From: Auanema rhodensis
Taxonomy: Eukaryota; Nematoda; Chromadorea; Rhabditida; Rhabditidae
Direction of reading: 5' to 3'
DNA: 64,000 bases
Assembly: GCA_964057225.1 (NCBI GenBank)
Contig: OZ059898.1
Span: 12,177,767 to 12,241,766, forward strand
The notes beneath the pieces are model-generated. The model worked only from the letters and a program-made list of their open reading frames with translations, was not told where the DNA came from and searched no databases. Shown here one piece after another: positions 1 through 13,500 of the stretch (its first letter is position 1; every line of letters starts with the position of its first letter). A program made the translations under genes and the position numbers.

Positions 1-472
1 ATTAGCATTTAAGTCACCTAACGATTAAGATGTATCTATACTTTTCTCAAATTTGTTTCCTCGTAATAGTCGATGAGATACGATGCTTCTCTCACTCATT
101 GATGGCCTATCTGAAAAACAAGGAAAGAAGGGAAATGATTAAATGAATGTTAGTGAACTTACTTAATGATATCTTTTGTGTCAAATCCACAGTTGTGTAG
201 TCGTTATCTGAAAGATATTCAGAATCAGAGGCTCAAATCTTTTGTCTTTCAACAGACATAAGCTAATATTTTGGTTGTTGATTTTTTTTGTGTTTGTTTG
301 TTTGTTTGTTTACATTTAATATTGAAAAAAAGAAATTTTTATTCATACCACTATCGTCAGAAAAGAGTTGAGATGTTTTTCTCTCCTTATCTAATGGATT
401 GCTGAATGGATCATGCTTCATATCTCTGAATATAGTTTGAAATTATAATAAATATTTTATTTATATAATATT
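1..472. other. 3' flank of minus-strand gene
   Basis: AT-rich sequence beyond the stop codon of the minus-strand gene that ends at 473. I see no further coding exon. It presumably holds the 3' UTR and downstream intergenic DNA. Confidence 0.4.
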
Positions 473-1300
473 TTACTCAATTAATTCGTCTGTTGATGAA
501 TCATTATATTCGGAAATGAATACGGGATCGCCTGAAAATATTTAGCTATTTTTATTCAAATATTATAATTGCTAAATATAATATTATAGTTAATATAAAT
601 TTATTTTTAATAAAAATTTGTATATTTATATAATTTTGTTGATATGAATTATAAAATATAATTTTTATCATTACCGACGACATAATGCTCTTCATCTGAA
701 TCAAGTAATTCATGACGTAAATTCTCATTATCCCATATAGGCATGTTATATTGCAATGTTGTTGTGTCTTCTGATGGATGGTTTATACGATCTGAAAAGC
801 ATCCGTGTGGGAAAAGAGGAAAGAACTTCAGCTTCATCATCATCATCATCGTTGTCGTCGTATGTTGTTATGCATTGTACGTACTACGTATGTATAATGA
901 TTATGCTGCTAATGAGGATACAAACCTGCATCACCTAATCGTTCTTTAAACTCTATTGGTGGTGGTAGTGGAGGCTCTTCATAGCTATCCGAAATCTAAA
1001 GATCACATCGAAAATTTGATTTAAAAATAAAATTCTAAAAGACTAGAATGTGTGCAAGAGATATTCTATAAAAAGAAGAAGATAGCTTGGCCTTACTTTA
1101 CGAGCTGCTTCTTTCATTATCTCTTCGAAAATTATATCAGCATCTCGTTGTTGCTGATGTGAGCTAGCTCCTGTAAGATTTGGACGAGATGATTGTTTCA
1201 ATGTATATGAGTCTGAAGCATTATCACCTTTCTCATCTCGTTTCCATTGTGAATCCACCTTTTCTTTGTTGTTCTCTTTACGTCGAACTGAAGAATATAC
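473..1300 (-). CDS. C-terminal exons of an unrecognised protein
   Basis: Four minus-strand exons can be joined in frame: 1300-1097, 995-926, 791-675 and 531-473, the last ending in TAA. Acceptors are TAG or TTTCAG and donors are GTAAGG, GTTTGT and GTAATG, and phases match at every join. The encoded 149-residue end is hydrophilic. It has a basic start (SVRRKENNKEK), a helical stretch (FEEIMKEAARK), a proline run (EEPPLPPP), then an acidic, Tyr-containing tail ending STDELIE. It resembles an intracellular tail of a membrane or scaffold protein, but I do not recognise the family. The N-terminal part lies at higher coordinates across longer introns; I could not place further exons between 1301 and 4000. 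Real coding is likely; function is unknown. Confidence 0.6.
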
Positions 1301-2520
1301 CTATGATTTGAAAAAGAAAAAAAACAAAAGAATTGTAAAAGACAGATGTCTTAATCTCTAATCTGATAATACTCTTTCATGTATATATTCTAATAATTAT
1401 TATATATTTTAATCCTTTTTTTTTCAAATCTACAAGATAAGCTTTAAAAACCAAATCAAGTTCTTTTTCAAATTCAATAAAATTTTGGATTACAAGCTCA
1501 GACAACGATTAGGTCAAAATTCAAAATGAAACTTCATTTCAGTTGTAGATTATTTAAGATTTTCTTTTACCAAAATTTCGGGAATGAAAAATAATTAATA
1601 GAACAAACCTCTGAGATACTTTAAGTGAAATAACCCACAATTCCTATCACAGGGCCATCTAGGGCAGTAGATAGAGACACCGTTGAAACGACGATACATA
1701 TGGATTTATTTAATAAAAGTCTTAATTTTGAAGTAAAATTAAAAAATTAGTAAAGTTGAAACAGAATGAAACTATAGAATATTCTCAAATAAGATAAAGG
1801 TGAAAGGATTGTGGAGACATTTACATTACGAGATCTGAGTTGTATCTCATATAATAAAAGTTGAAGGGAGAATCAGATAAATACAATATAGTGGACGATA
1901 CTTTGGGAAAAAACAATAAACTAATAAGTGAATCAACTTCAACCGAACTAAAAGTATGAGAAGAAAAGAAACCTCAGGACATCTATAAGATTAGTTCAAG
2001 ATTGAGAAGAAAGCCTGAAAGATGATTATGAAGAGCAAGATGTAGATAAAAGGCAAACGAGAGGAAGAGACAAAGGTGTGTGGAGGGTACAGCCAGCCCT
2101 CTGATATAATAAGAAGGTGAGACGAAAAGAAGAATTAAGTCAATAGAAGGCATGAAGAATACAATCAAGACGAAGAAGAGATATCACATGAAAATGAAGA
2201 GAAAGATGGCATGGCAACGAAACCCAATTGGAATACCCCATACCCCTGAAGACAGAGAAGGAGGTGTAAAGGTACGAGACACAGATAAACGGAAATATCA
2301 ATACACACAATAGATAGTTAGTATATCTATACAAATGGTTAAATAGGAATTTAAGTATAGTTCTTACAAAGCAAAGACAAAACCTCTTTTGAAAGCATAT
2401 AGATATGTTGCGAAGCCAAGCAAAATGTTCGTAATTAGCTGTGCAGGATAAACAAAATAGAAGTAGATGATACTATGCGATTAAAGGATGAAGTAGGATC
2501 AGAGGATAGGACATGAATCT

Positions 2521-2565
<45 letters not shown>

Positions 2566-4022
2566 TGATAGTTACATATAAATAAAGGAAAACTATATTC
2601 AACCTTTGACGAATATCAAGAACTGTCAATGCTTCACTACGTCACCCTCTGAATTATTATTTTTTTCTTAAAATCATCAGCAAAATTTTTTTTTTATTTA
2701 ATATATAATATTTCAAATCTTTGTTTTTCATCAGTAACATAATGAACTAATTATCTACTTATTTAACTACTAATTATGGAACAAGTTTATAATTCTGATA
2801 CTATACAATGAAATAGATTAGGCTAAATCAGCAGACCTAATTAAGCTTTACCAGATTAATATGAATTACTTCATCATAATTGTTATCAAATACGTTTACT
2901 AATATCTTGAAGCTTCAAAATTTTGTGAAATACCAAGGTGTTTGGCTGAATGTAGGCAGAAGATGAGACGTATTACCTGACGAGAACATGCTCAACAAGC
3001 TCATCAATGTTGTCGAGCTAGCGTTTCGAATACAATTATATCTGATCTTCCTTCAATCACATTCACAATCCTAATCGTTCATCTTCCGAATACGATTCAA
3101 AGTTTAAGAAAAAAGATGAAAAATAAACTGGTTTGTTCTAAATGCTTAATGACAAGTTGATTATAATACGTCTGGATGCTCAAGTTGCAGCAACTTGAAG
3201 CTCAACCTGATCAAACTTTATTGAGTATATGTCTATAAGATCAATATGATATTTTGATACTTATACAATATTTTTTTATAGAAAATATCAATTTTTTTTT
3301 GTTTTTAAAATATTTCACTATAGCTTTTCTATCATTTGATAAATTATAATATTATTTTTGAAGAGAAAGAGTGTATCAATCGTCTATCAGGCGTTTCCGT
3401 AAATGAGCATGAACATACATAGTTATTTTTAAATATTTACAATAAAATCACAATGATATTTTCATTTTTTATATTGAAAGTAAAAAGATTTGATTGCATA
3501 CAACATCTTCAATGCACTTTACAAATGTTTTTTACAAAAAAAAATTAAAGTTGTTCAATGTGACAATATTTACAACGATTGCAGTCAGTTTCTTTCCAAA
3601 CCACAGAAAAGTATAATCAGGTCGGCCTTTGATTCATTCAGAAGAAAAAAAAGAATATTAAAGAGTGTGAGAATGATAGAGATGTTAAAGAAATGAAAAC
3701 GTCATTGTTGATTGTACAGGAAACTTTTTGATCGCTGAGATCAACTTTTGGATTCAAGCCACTCCTATATGACATTTCCTTTAAATGGAAAATTATCTTC
3801 TTAACCCTATTCTCTTTAGTTACTTCAGCAGAACTATTCGAATTGATGATGAAATTATATTTTATTTTTCCTTTTACCTTATACTCGTATAGTCCTCATC
3901 AAGCATTAACTCTCTCTCTCTCTCCCTCTCTCTTACTCTCTCTATCTCTCTATCTCTACAAACTGTATATCATCTCTTATACTACACACATCTTCATTTT
4001 AAAAGCAACAAAATGTTTCAGA
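1301..4022. other. probable long intron / intergenic DNA
   Basis: No exon could be supported on either strand. Short ORFs here have repeat-like or AT-driven composition. The stretch may contain introns of the minus-strand gene to the left, whose 5' end is not visible. It includes a GA microsatellite near 2521. Confidence 0.35.
2521..2563. repeat. (GA)n microsatellite
   Basis: About 43 bases of almost uninterrupted GA dinucleotides, with one GAT interruption near the left end. Confidence 0.9.
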
Positions 4023-4469
4023 ATGATCAGTAAAAGTCCAATTGTTCTAATTATATTTATTCTTTTTATAATAATAAATAATATAACTGCTGCCGTTATA
4101 CAAGGTAAATTAGAAATTTTCCCTTTTTTACGGCAAAAAAAAAATTTTAAAACCTCTTCATATAATATTACAGGATATCGTGCCTATGACAATCAGGGAA
4201 CAGTGTATTATCCACCAAATTATAATCACATTCAATACTATCAACAGCCCCAATTTCCATATGATTACTCCAGACAATATGCTGCAAATCCAAGCAATTC
4301 ATATTCTTCAGCTTTCTATCAACAACCATATCCAACATATCAACCATTTCAATCGAACTTCAACCCACCCGGCTTATTTGGTCTACGTCGACGATCCGGA
4401 CATTCAGATCGTTACGGAGGAAATTTGGGATACAGTTATGGATGTATAGGCAGATGCGTCGGAGGATGA
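4023..4469 (+). CDS. small secreted Tyr/Pro/Gln-rich protein
   Basis: Two exons, 4023-4104 and 4174-4469, give 125 residues; the 69-base intron (GTAAAT..TTACAG) is a multiple of three, so reading through it also stays open. The ATG at 4023 follows an acceptor (TGTTTCAG) by two bases, suggesting trans-splicing and deciding the start. The N-terminus is a clear signal peptide: a short basic n-region, a hydrophobic core rich in Ile/Phe, then a small-residue cleavage region (TAAVIQ). The mature part is rich in Tyr, Pro, Gln and Asn, followed by a basic patch (GLRRRSGHSDR) and a Gly-rich end with two cysteines (YGCIGRCVGG). It could be a cuticle or extracellular-matrix protein, or a precursor cut at RRR. 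I recognise no named family. Confidence 0.6.
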   Translation: MISKSPIVLIIFILFIIINNITAAVIQGKLEIFPFLRQKKNFKTSSYNITGYRAYDNQGTVYYPPNYNHIQYYQQPQFPYDYSRQYAANPSNSYSSAFYQQPYPTYQPFQSNFNPPGLFGLRRRSGHSDRYGGNLGYSYGCIGRCVGG

Positions 4470-7335
4470 TGTCATACATCTTTCTGTTACATATGATTAT
4501 GATTGTGTATGTAGTACATTCGTTAGTAGATTTGAACTTATAGAGCGATGTTCAAAGAAAAAATCTCATAACTCCTACTGATGATACGATGAAATACGAT
4601 AACAATTTTATTTAAATTCACTTGATTATATACATATTTTATCAGGGAATGGTTATATAACGTAGTTAAATTTCAATATAACATATACATATGTCATATA
4701 TTGTATTATATTATATTTCTTAGAGTACATACGGGTTATATTTATTTGAAATAAAATATATAATTTACTTTACTCGTGTATGTCTTCGTTGATGTTATAA
4801 GTATTGTATATAATTCATAGATATTGACATAATCATAAGGAACTTTAGTCAATGATAATTCATAAATCAAGTTCTTTTATGGAAGAAAAAATTCAGTTTA
4901 CTACTGGATGATTAAGTGAAATGGATATATGGTGTTACATCTTATTCTGATCATTATCATGAACATTTCAACAGAAAATCTTGGATGATGTCATTGTATT
5001 AACTCTATTGGTAAACAATATCTCTTTCCCTCCTTTCCCCCAGCTCCCCACCCCTTCTCTCTCTCTCTTTCTTTCTGGAAATGAATTCCCCTCTATATTT
5101 CAATCGTTAAGCTTTTCTCTCTCTCCTAACTGAGAGCTTGGAGAATAGAGTAAGAGAAATAAAAAGATAGAGAGTGAGAAAGTTAATAGATGAAAGAGAG
5201 AGAAAACGTTCTATAAACCATAATGTTTATAAGAATTTCTCCATTTTTTTTATGTTCATCTGGCCAATGATCAATAATTCCATGTAGAAAGTAAATATTA
5301 ATTCAAAAATAATTCTAGTTTATACCTGCAACCGATCTGACTGCTAGCAGAAGAATAATGTAAACATTCCACGTAATTCACGTACATATTTTCATTTTTT
5401 TCCGTCCAATCACACTAAAGTTTGAGCTGTCATCGAGAATAGTTCTATCATTCCAAGATCTCATTTGGTTGCAACTTACAGATAATTGAATTCAAAGAAT
5501 ATATTGACAGTATATGTATTTCTTCTTAGTATAAGTCCACAATGTGTTATATCTAAAAGACTTCTTCAAGAATTCTGTAAATAACTTTATTTCTGACATC
5601 ATCACACATTTCAACATTCAAATATATTTTTAAAACTTTCAATCAACGTCATCATAAAGCTTTATTTGAATAAATATGAAAGAAATACAATGATATATAT
5701 ATATGAATTACTTTTACTTTTTACATTCAATCAATTAGTTTATTAATTTTGATTATTCAACTTGATTATTGGTCAATTGCATAAAATCATCAGAAATTAT
5801 AATTTTTGGTTGTTTAAATATAGAACAAATTTTATCTTTTTAATTGAAACATTAATCAATTACTTACGGTAAAACATTGGTAAAAGTTATAGTTAGCTAT
5901 TGAATTAAATTTTTTTTTAAATATGTGCAGCAATTTATATATTTTATTTATCAAACTAATTATAAAGTCTATATACTCCCCGACAAGAATAATGGTTCAA
6001 AATATAATTTTTTAAGCAGAAAGAAGAGAGAAGAAAAAATGATGAAAACTAATCTTTGATTACAATAGAAGTTTGCAAATTTTTTTTTCTTCATTAAATC
6101 AAAAATTGTTCATATTTTATTACTCAGCATAGATGATTTGTGGAGTTAATACTTAAATTTTTCTAATTATCTATTCGTTTGATAGTTTGTTAGCACTAGC
6201 TGGGTGGAAAAAATTATTATTATAACATTTTCTTTCATTAAAAATGAACTTTTAAAGTATTTTTAGTAATTATGTTCTAGAATTGAACTCTTTCTAGTCA
6301 TCAATCATATCTGAATATCCTAAGATGTTTGCTCATGTTCTCATGCAAAAGTGAGAACACACATCTTAGATCAGGTTGATCACATTAATGATTTTAAGAT
6401 GTTTGGATGCGTGTATGTGTTAGTGGAGTCATCGTATTCGATAACGAAATTGGAAAAAAAATATTTTTCCCTTGTTCATCTTATCGAGGATGATTCTTGT
6501 AAAACCAATTTAATACGAAGCCATGCGAGATACATTCCGACGAAATCAGCTTGAATAAGTATTTGATGCTGAGGCCCACTTGATTTTTGCAAGAATCCAC
6601 CTGTCTAGTGCTCGCCCACACATTGCTAAGCGTCCACGCTCGGTCCGTCAGAAGCAGAAGAATCATAACCAGTTTAATACCATTTTCCTCTCAATACTTC
6701 GGCAAAATCGTTGCATCATCGCTACAAGAAAGAGAGTGATGAGATTAATGATCAGATGAGAATAGGTACACTTAAATCTTCTATTCGTATGTTTTAATTC
6801 TAACATAAACAATCAGCGAGGAAAAAACGAAAAGTTGTCTAAACAAGCTTTTAGAGTCAAATGATCAGCAAGTGTCAATAATGAGCAGAGATAGAAATGA
6901 TTCTTAATGATGAAAAATCAAAAACATCCCTTTTTTCCCATTTCATAAACCAATGACTAAATCAAGCACAAGACTACAACATATTTCAAAATTATTTCCA
7001 ATGATTACTCAGACTTCTCGCGAATGGACGCCCGTCCGATTGTCAGTAAGTAAACTGAAGCATATATCTGCAAGACCTTTTTTTGCTATACTTCCATTCG
7101 AAAATTTGACGAAATATATACTTACGACGACAATTTATCAAACAAATTCTTTAGAAATTCTCCAGAACAATTCTATAAAGACTATCACATCAAACTCGAT
7201 ACATTGAGAATAAATAGATTTGTGTCTGTCTATATGTTAGTGGGCTAGTCTAATTCTATGTTTAACTGAGATCAAACTTCTGGCTTCACTCCAAAAAATA
7301 TGATCAATGTTTTGGAATCCATGCTGCAGCTCCCA

Positions 7336-7350
7336 CCCCCCCCCCCCCCC
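7336..7350 (+). repeat. poly-C run
   Basis: Fifteen consecutive C bases, striking in an AT-rich region; its length may vary or be misassembled. Confidence 0.85.
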
Positions 7351-7760
7351 GACGATCCTCGGTCGTTAGCCAGATTCGCCCTGCCTGTTAATTTCTGGAT
7401 TCGCGTTGTCAATTCGTTGATGATGGATCATTTGCATTGCAGAAGTGTTTTCCTAGTTTCTTTTTCTTCTGTTGTTCCGCGAGAAGTTGAGATTACCTTC
7501 ATCTGTATCTGTTCTTTCCATCTTGCATCTATAGTTTGACCAAGTTCTTGTCAGGAATTGCCGCAAAAAAAGAAATATTTAAGCAATACCAACAAAGCAT
7601 TGCTTTTACATTAGTTGAGAAGACAATTTGTAACAGCAAGCAAGACTTCATGCTAAGGAAAGAGAAAAGAAGGGAGAGAGAGAGAGATAGACAGAGAGAG
7701 GGTAGAGACTGACTTCGGCGAAGGAAGCATGAATGACATAGCAAAAGAAACAGCGGAGTG

Positions 7761-7783
7761 CACAGATCGCCGTGTGATCTGTG
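7761..7783. other. short perfect hairpin
   Basis: CACAGATC at 7761-7768 is the reverse complement of GATCTGTG at 7776-7783. Two more inner pairs (one a G-T wobble) can extend the stem to ten pairs with a three-base loop. No surrounding feature explains it. Confidence 0.4.
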
Positions 7784-8865
7784 ATGTTGCTGTTCTGCCT
7801 CGTCTCATCATCACAGATTGCTGACCAACCGCCATACACCATCATGACTTTGTTGATCCATTTTGATAATTATCTGAAATTAACTTGAATGTCGCAATTA
7901 GAATGCAAAGATCTAGATAATATCTCCAATGTTTTCTGTGTTTATTCGGTTGGTTTTACCATGATACTAATACTGCTACCGGGTTCAACGAAACGCCATG
8001 CTTCGCTCGTTTTTGGCACTCTTCTAAGCACTCTCATATTCGCTCTTCTCGCTCTTCTCTCTTCCTCTCTCTCTCTTTCTGTTCATTTTCCCTTCTTTAT
8101 CTATCTTTCTATCACTTTATATTTTCTCTCTCTGTATCTCTCACTCCTTTTACTGCACTCTTCCTATCCTTCTCTCTCAATCGCTATTACCCCCATCACA
8201 TTTGGAAGTTTGATTTTTGATGTGTGAAGCATCAGCTATCGACTTTGTATGTTTAAGTGATCTAAGAGTATAACTGCTTAGTATAGCTGTTTTAGGTAAC
8301 CCAAATACAATCGTCTACGTACTACTATAATCTTCTGTATTTTAATTCACATTAGATGGTTTATTTCCGGAAAAAAACGACTTGTTTGTCATGTATCACA
8401 ATGTTTTTTTCATCCTGTCTTCTTTGTGTATCGGACATCCTTTCTCTTTGCCTCCTACTTCACTTTCAGTTCTAATTCTTCTTCTAGCTCTCTACTTGCC
8501 ATATATCCTAACTAGTAGTTAGCAAACATACGAGAACCCCGAATCATCATCAGCATAATCGTCGTCATCATCGACATCTGTTGTATCCACAGAATTTCAT
8601 TTCTATTACTGCAATTTTGAAAAGTGTAATTAACACTTCTTTTTCAAAAAGCTTTTCATCACTTTGCGTTCAAAATTTATTTTCCAATTTAATCAGTTCT
8701 ATCTATCGTCCTGTAATATTGCTTAGTTTATAGATCACTTCGTCATCACTAATTCAGCTATTCGCTTATGCCCACCCCCCCTCCACTTGATACCCCTGGG
8801 TTCAAAGTAGGACATTAGATTCTTGTCCAGATACAATTTCTCCCAGCTTTCTCTGTATCCTTCCT

Positions 8866-8868
<3 letters not shown>

Positions 8869-8946
<78 letters not shown>

Positions 8947-8952
8947 CTATCT
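8869..8952 (+). repeat. (CT)n followed by (CTAT)n microsatellite
   Basis: About 58 bases of CT dinucleotides change into roughly six copies of the tetranucleotide CTAT. This is the longest simple repeat in the window. Confidence 0.95.
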
Positions 8953-10489
8953 TCATATCTCTTTCATTCAATACCACGATTTTGCCATCTTATTCTGAAA
9001 GCGGTAACGGTCTTCTGTTGAACTTTTGCCGGTTCGACAGATAGACATGGGAATGATGAAAATAACTGGTTCAAACCTACATAGATAGCTTTGGCTTAGT
9101 TGCAGAACGAAAAAAAGAATGTCACATATTAGCTTGATGACGTCATAGTATCACTACTAGTTCAGTCATTCATATATTACAGTCTTATTAAGTTTTCTTT
9201 TTCATACTCAGTCTCTTACTATCTCTACTTTATCTATTTCTTTCTATTATATTTCTATATCTTGTTTCTCTTTCATGTAACACCTCTACTCATAGCTTCT
9301 TATCTATTTATTCCATAAAATTTTTTTTTTTTTTATAAACTTCTATCAATATTCTATATATATATATAGAATATTTATTTTTATAGCATTTAACTTAATT
9401 ATAATATTATTTTAATTTATTTATAAGGTTATATACATAATTAGTTACTGACTTAGTTATATATAGTATATTCATATATATATATATATACGTCAAAGTT
9501 ATATAAATTCAATTTCTCATTAAAAGATCAAATTTATTTGATAAATATATAAAACTTCTTTTCTTCATCATTTCTAGTTGATGATGGAAAAAAAAGAATG
9601 TGAAAATATCATTCAGGAAATAGAATAAATTTTGATTCAATTAACTTTATTACAAATTTTTTTTTCTTTTGGCATTATGTTTCATGAAGAAATATCAATA
9701 TTATATATTAATTTAGAAAAGGATAGTTAGATATGCATTTGAACTTTTACATATCTACTATTGTCATTTCATAGTACATGTAGTTTATGTTGAATTAATC
9801 GAAAGAATTTAATGAAAATTAACATAATAAAATATTAAATGATGATCGTATTAGAAGAAATACACATCAGACACAAAAAAAATGTTTGAACCTTATCGTA
9901 AAAGCATTGCTAGGATGATAGAAAAGGTCTTGATTTGTTGCAGCCAACTGAACAAATCAACAGTGTTTTGTCCATTTTTATTGGAAATGGAAAAAAAAAG
10001 TTAAACGAAACAAAGACTGATGTTTGAACTCTTGCCGGATCATAAAGAAGAATATGATCCTAATACTGTTAAGATTCACCTGTATGTCATGTGGTACGTA
10101 TGTTCATAGGTTGGAGTTCATCTTGAACTCTTTCATAAATCTTAAATGCCAATCTGGCAGTGGCAATCACATCTTATCGATATTTTTTTCTTTTCGGAGA
10201 GAGATTAAACGATAATTTGTTTTCAGAGGCAGACAAAAAAAAGAAAACAAAAGATCAAAATGATGAAAAGGTTATTAATATCTTAAATTATATACATATA
10301 CTATATGTATTTATAGTATAATATACAAATTATTGAGTATAAATTGGCCAGTTGAATGTATCATACACAAACGTGTAATCAAGCCATCAAGCCTACCAAA
10401 ACCGGAAAGGACACATGAACGCTGATCATCAAAAGCTTAGGTGTGTCGATGTGTAGATGTAAACTGTCTGCTGCCTGTATGACTATGAT

Positions 10490-10516
10490 GTGTGTGTGTG
10501 TGTGAGTGTGTGTGTA
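10490..10516 (+). repeat. (TG)n-rich microsatellite
   Basis: A TG-rich run with single interruptions, followed by further degenerate TG/TATG sequence to about 10600. Confidence 0.6.
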
Positions 10517-13500
10517 TGTAAGTCTGAGTACGGTTATGTGTACGCACGACTAGAAATCTTTGTGTGTGAGTATCTGTATACGTGAGTGAGTATGTGCATA
10601 TATGTATGAATCTATATGTTTTCAGCTTCAATTTTTGATTCTTCAATATTTCAAATTTTAAAATATTTGATCTTTATTTGAATCAAAAATGTAACATTTT
10701 ACTCTTTTTTTTTATTTAAATCGTTATGGTTACTAATATTCATTATTATTTATGCTAATTTTCACGTACAATTCCGTGAATTATTAGTTGAACTCATGCA
10801 AAATCATTTAGTTCTGTTTATGACGTCATGATCGGTTGACCACTACCTTTTCTCTTTTTAATTTTTTTCTTATTTCTCTTATAGATATTCACTATTTTGG
10901 CCTGTATCATTATTCGTTTTTTCTCTGTTTCTCTCTCTCATTCTCTTACTCACTCTTTCTCTCGATCAGAACCGTTTTTTTTTTTGCAAAAGGAGACGAT
11001 GTTATCTGTAATGTATGCTCATCAAGCTGTTCTCTCTATCATCTATGGTCACTTATAGTCAGTCACTCAGCGTATCAAGCGATCTTTTGCAGAAACACCA
11101 GCTGACTATGTTTCTCTTATACTCACATCATTTCATCCTAGCCTTCATAATGTAATATCACTTACTTTGATCTACTCTCATAAGTCTCGCAAGTTGTATT
11201 TGAGCAAATCTCGAGGCGGCAAAAAACATAACGTTTGATATCTTCTGACAAAAATTAAAAAAAACAGATCGATATCATCTTATGATAGTTTCATAGCTTA
11301 TCACCATCATGATTCTCTTGTCATCATTTTATCTGAATATCATTGAGTCATCCTCGGTAACGAATTCTCTCTTCATTTCCTTTATTATCTTTTTTTCTAT
11401 AATATCTAGCTCTTCTCTCGCCATCTTTCAATTTCTTTGTTGATTACTTCTTTTCTATTTCACTGCTCTTTGATCATTCTCCTTTTCTATCCAGGCTATA
11501 GCTTCACATAAAGAATATCTTGATCATCATCACCTAACTTTTCCTTTACTCCCTATTATTTTTCTTCTTTTTCATCTATTTTTCACTTTATTTCCAACAT
11601 CAACAGAGATTAAATGCCAATATAAGCTATCTTAATCAGCTGCTTCATCATGTCCATTTTCTAATCATATTGTTAACTATAAAAAAATTTATAATGTTCA
11701 TTTAGCGCATTAAATTCTCAATCTATATATATAACTTTATCAAAATATCCATTAATTTTTTCTGAAAATAGCCTTTTTATGTAATTTCATAGATCAAAAT
11801 GTTTTATTTGTTAACTGGAACATAAACATTTGCTGTATGTAGTTAGTCAAGCTCATAATTCCACTCCATTTCCCTTCCTATGATCAGAAAAAAAGCATTT
11901 TTGGGGTAAACCTTACTTTCTAACACTCAGCTTCCATTTACTAACAAAAACAACTAATCAAAGTACAACATGGAATTGTTTCTCATTTTTACTCTTTTCA
12001 ACTTTCATACACCATCTACCTTCATTTCCAAAAAGAACAATACAAAAGATATGTTGTAATAGTCTGAAGAACATCTCGATCTGGAAAAAAAAAAGTTGTC
12101 TTTCAAACGATACGTCATATTATCCGGCCGTTCAGTTTTGGAGAAAAAATTTTATTTTTGGCCCATATCACTAGAATGCCTTCTCTTCTATTTGATAATT
12201 TCATATGTTATCTCAACATAACTTATACCTGAGAATGATTAAAGAACCTGATCTGTGGTTTGAATTAACTGATTAGAGAACACAGGCAATTGCTATTGAA
12301 TATCTCCGCTAATATTTATTATTCATGTCATATAAGGTTTTTATGCGAAAAGTTCAGGTAGCAAGTAATGGATGACGGTCATTTCACTTATAAATCTTCC
12401 ATTATGTCATAATATTTGAATTTAAATTCAATTATTATTAAAAATAGAATATTTTTATCACATATGTAAATTATTTAGAATTAGTTATATAATATAGTTA
12501 TGCGATAATCCAATCACAGACGTTGCTATTAATGTCATAGAGAAATGTCTTAGAGTCTTCAAAATTTTATTTTTTTTCTCTATTGCACCCCACACGCCAA
12601 CTATCTTCTCTCTTCCCCCACCCCACCCTCCATCTTCTGCCTGATGCTGCTGTCCTGATCTCCGATCCAATGCCAGATGTTTGATGTTTCTGTTCAGCCT
12701 GTTACTAGCTATGTTCCGCTGCTAACGTTGTCGTCGTCGTTGTCGTCGTCGTCTGCTGAGCTGAGATCTCTACTTGTTAAATATATTTTGATGTCCTCTC
12801 TAGAAAGTTGTCTTCGTTTTATGTGCGTGTCTAGCACTCTCTCTCTTCATATTTCTTGTATTTTCATCATTTGGCCCTATATGGAATCACAACAACCTCT
12901 TAGTACATCAGTACAGAATTTTGATCGACTACAACACTTCTGCATCGTATTTCCTACCTGATTGGCTAATCACAAATAGTTCAATCTAAATGAGCTCTTT
13001 TGATGCATCGAAAAACAAAAGTAGAGGTTCTGATGATGATGCTTTATCAACTTTTCTATTATCTCAATGTTCTATGTAGAATTTGTTGTGAACGAACTTC
13101 ATCGCATATTTAACCGTAATTTAAACTTGGTGAGCAATATATTAATTAGAAATTAACAAACAATCGCTGTTTTTCCTTCTATTACCTCTCATCCCTTTTC
13201 AGCATATTATTAATTTATATATGTTTGAGCAGATAGCAGCAGTTATATCCAGAATAGGCTTATTTAGGAAGTTCATCTTTGATCGTAGATCATAACTCTA
13301 TATGTAGAAAGCGAAATAGGATATACTCACATTTGAATATATTCGTTGAGAATATTCGCTTTCTTGCTTGTTCTTATGCAGTTACCTCGCTTACCCTTTC
13401 TGCTTCTCCCCAACTTTAGCTTTAAGGACTCTCTATAATCCGTTTACACTCCTTCACCTATTCTCTATCTCTCTCTCTCTCTATCTCTATCTCTCTCTCT

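Noticed and set aside
7889-9044. Ser/Leu/Tyr-rich plus-strand ORFs, including one over the (CT)n repeat
   Set aside because: They are translations of CT-rich microsatellite with no splice context; hydrophobicity comes from the repeat.
12677-12961. 94-codon plus-strand ORF
   Set aside because: Composition follows GTC/TCT runs, no supporting neighbouring exon or start signal.
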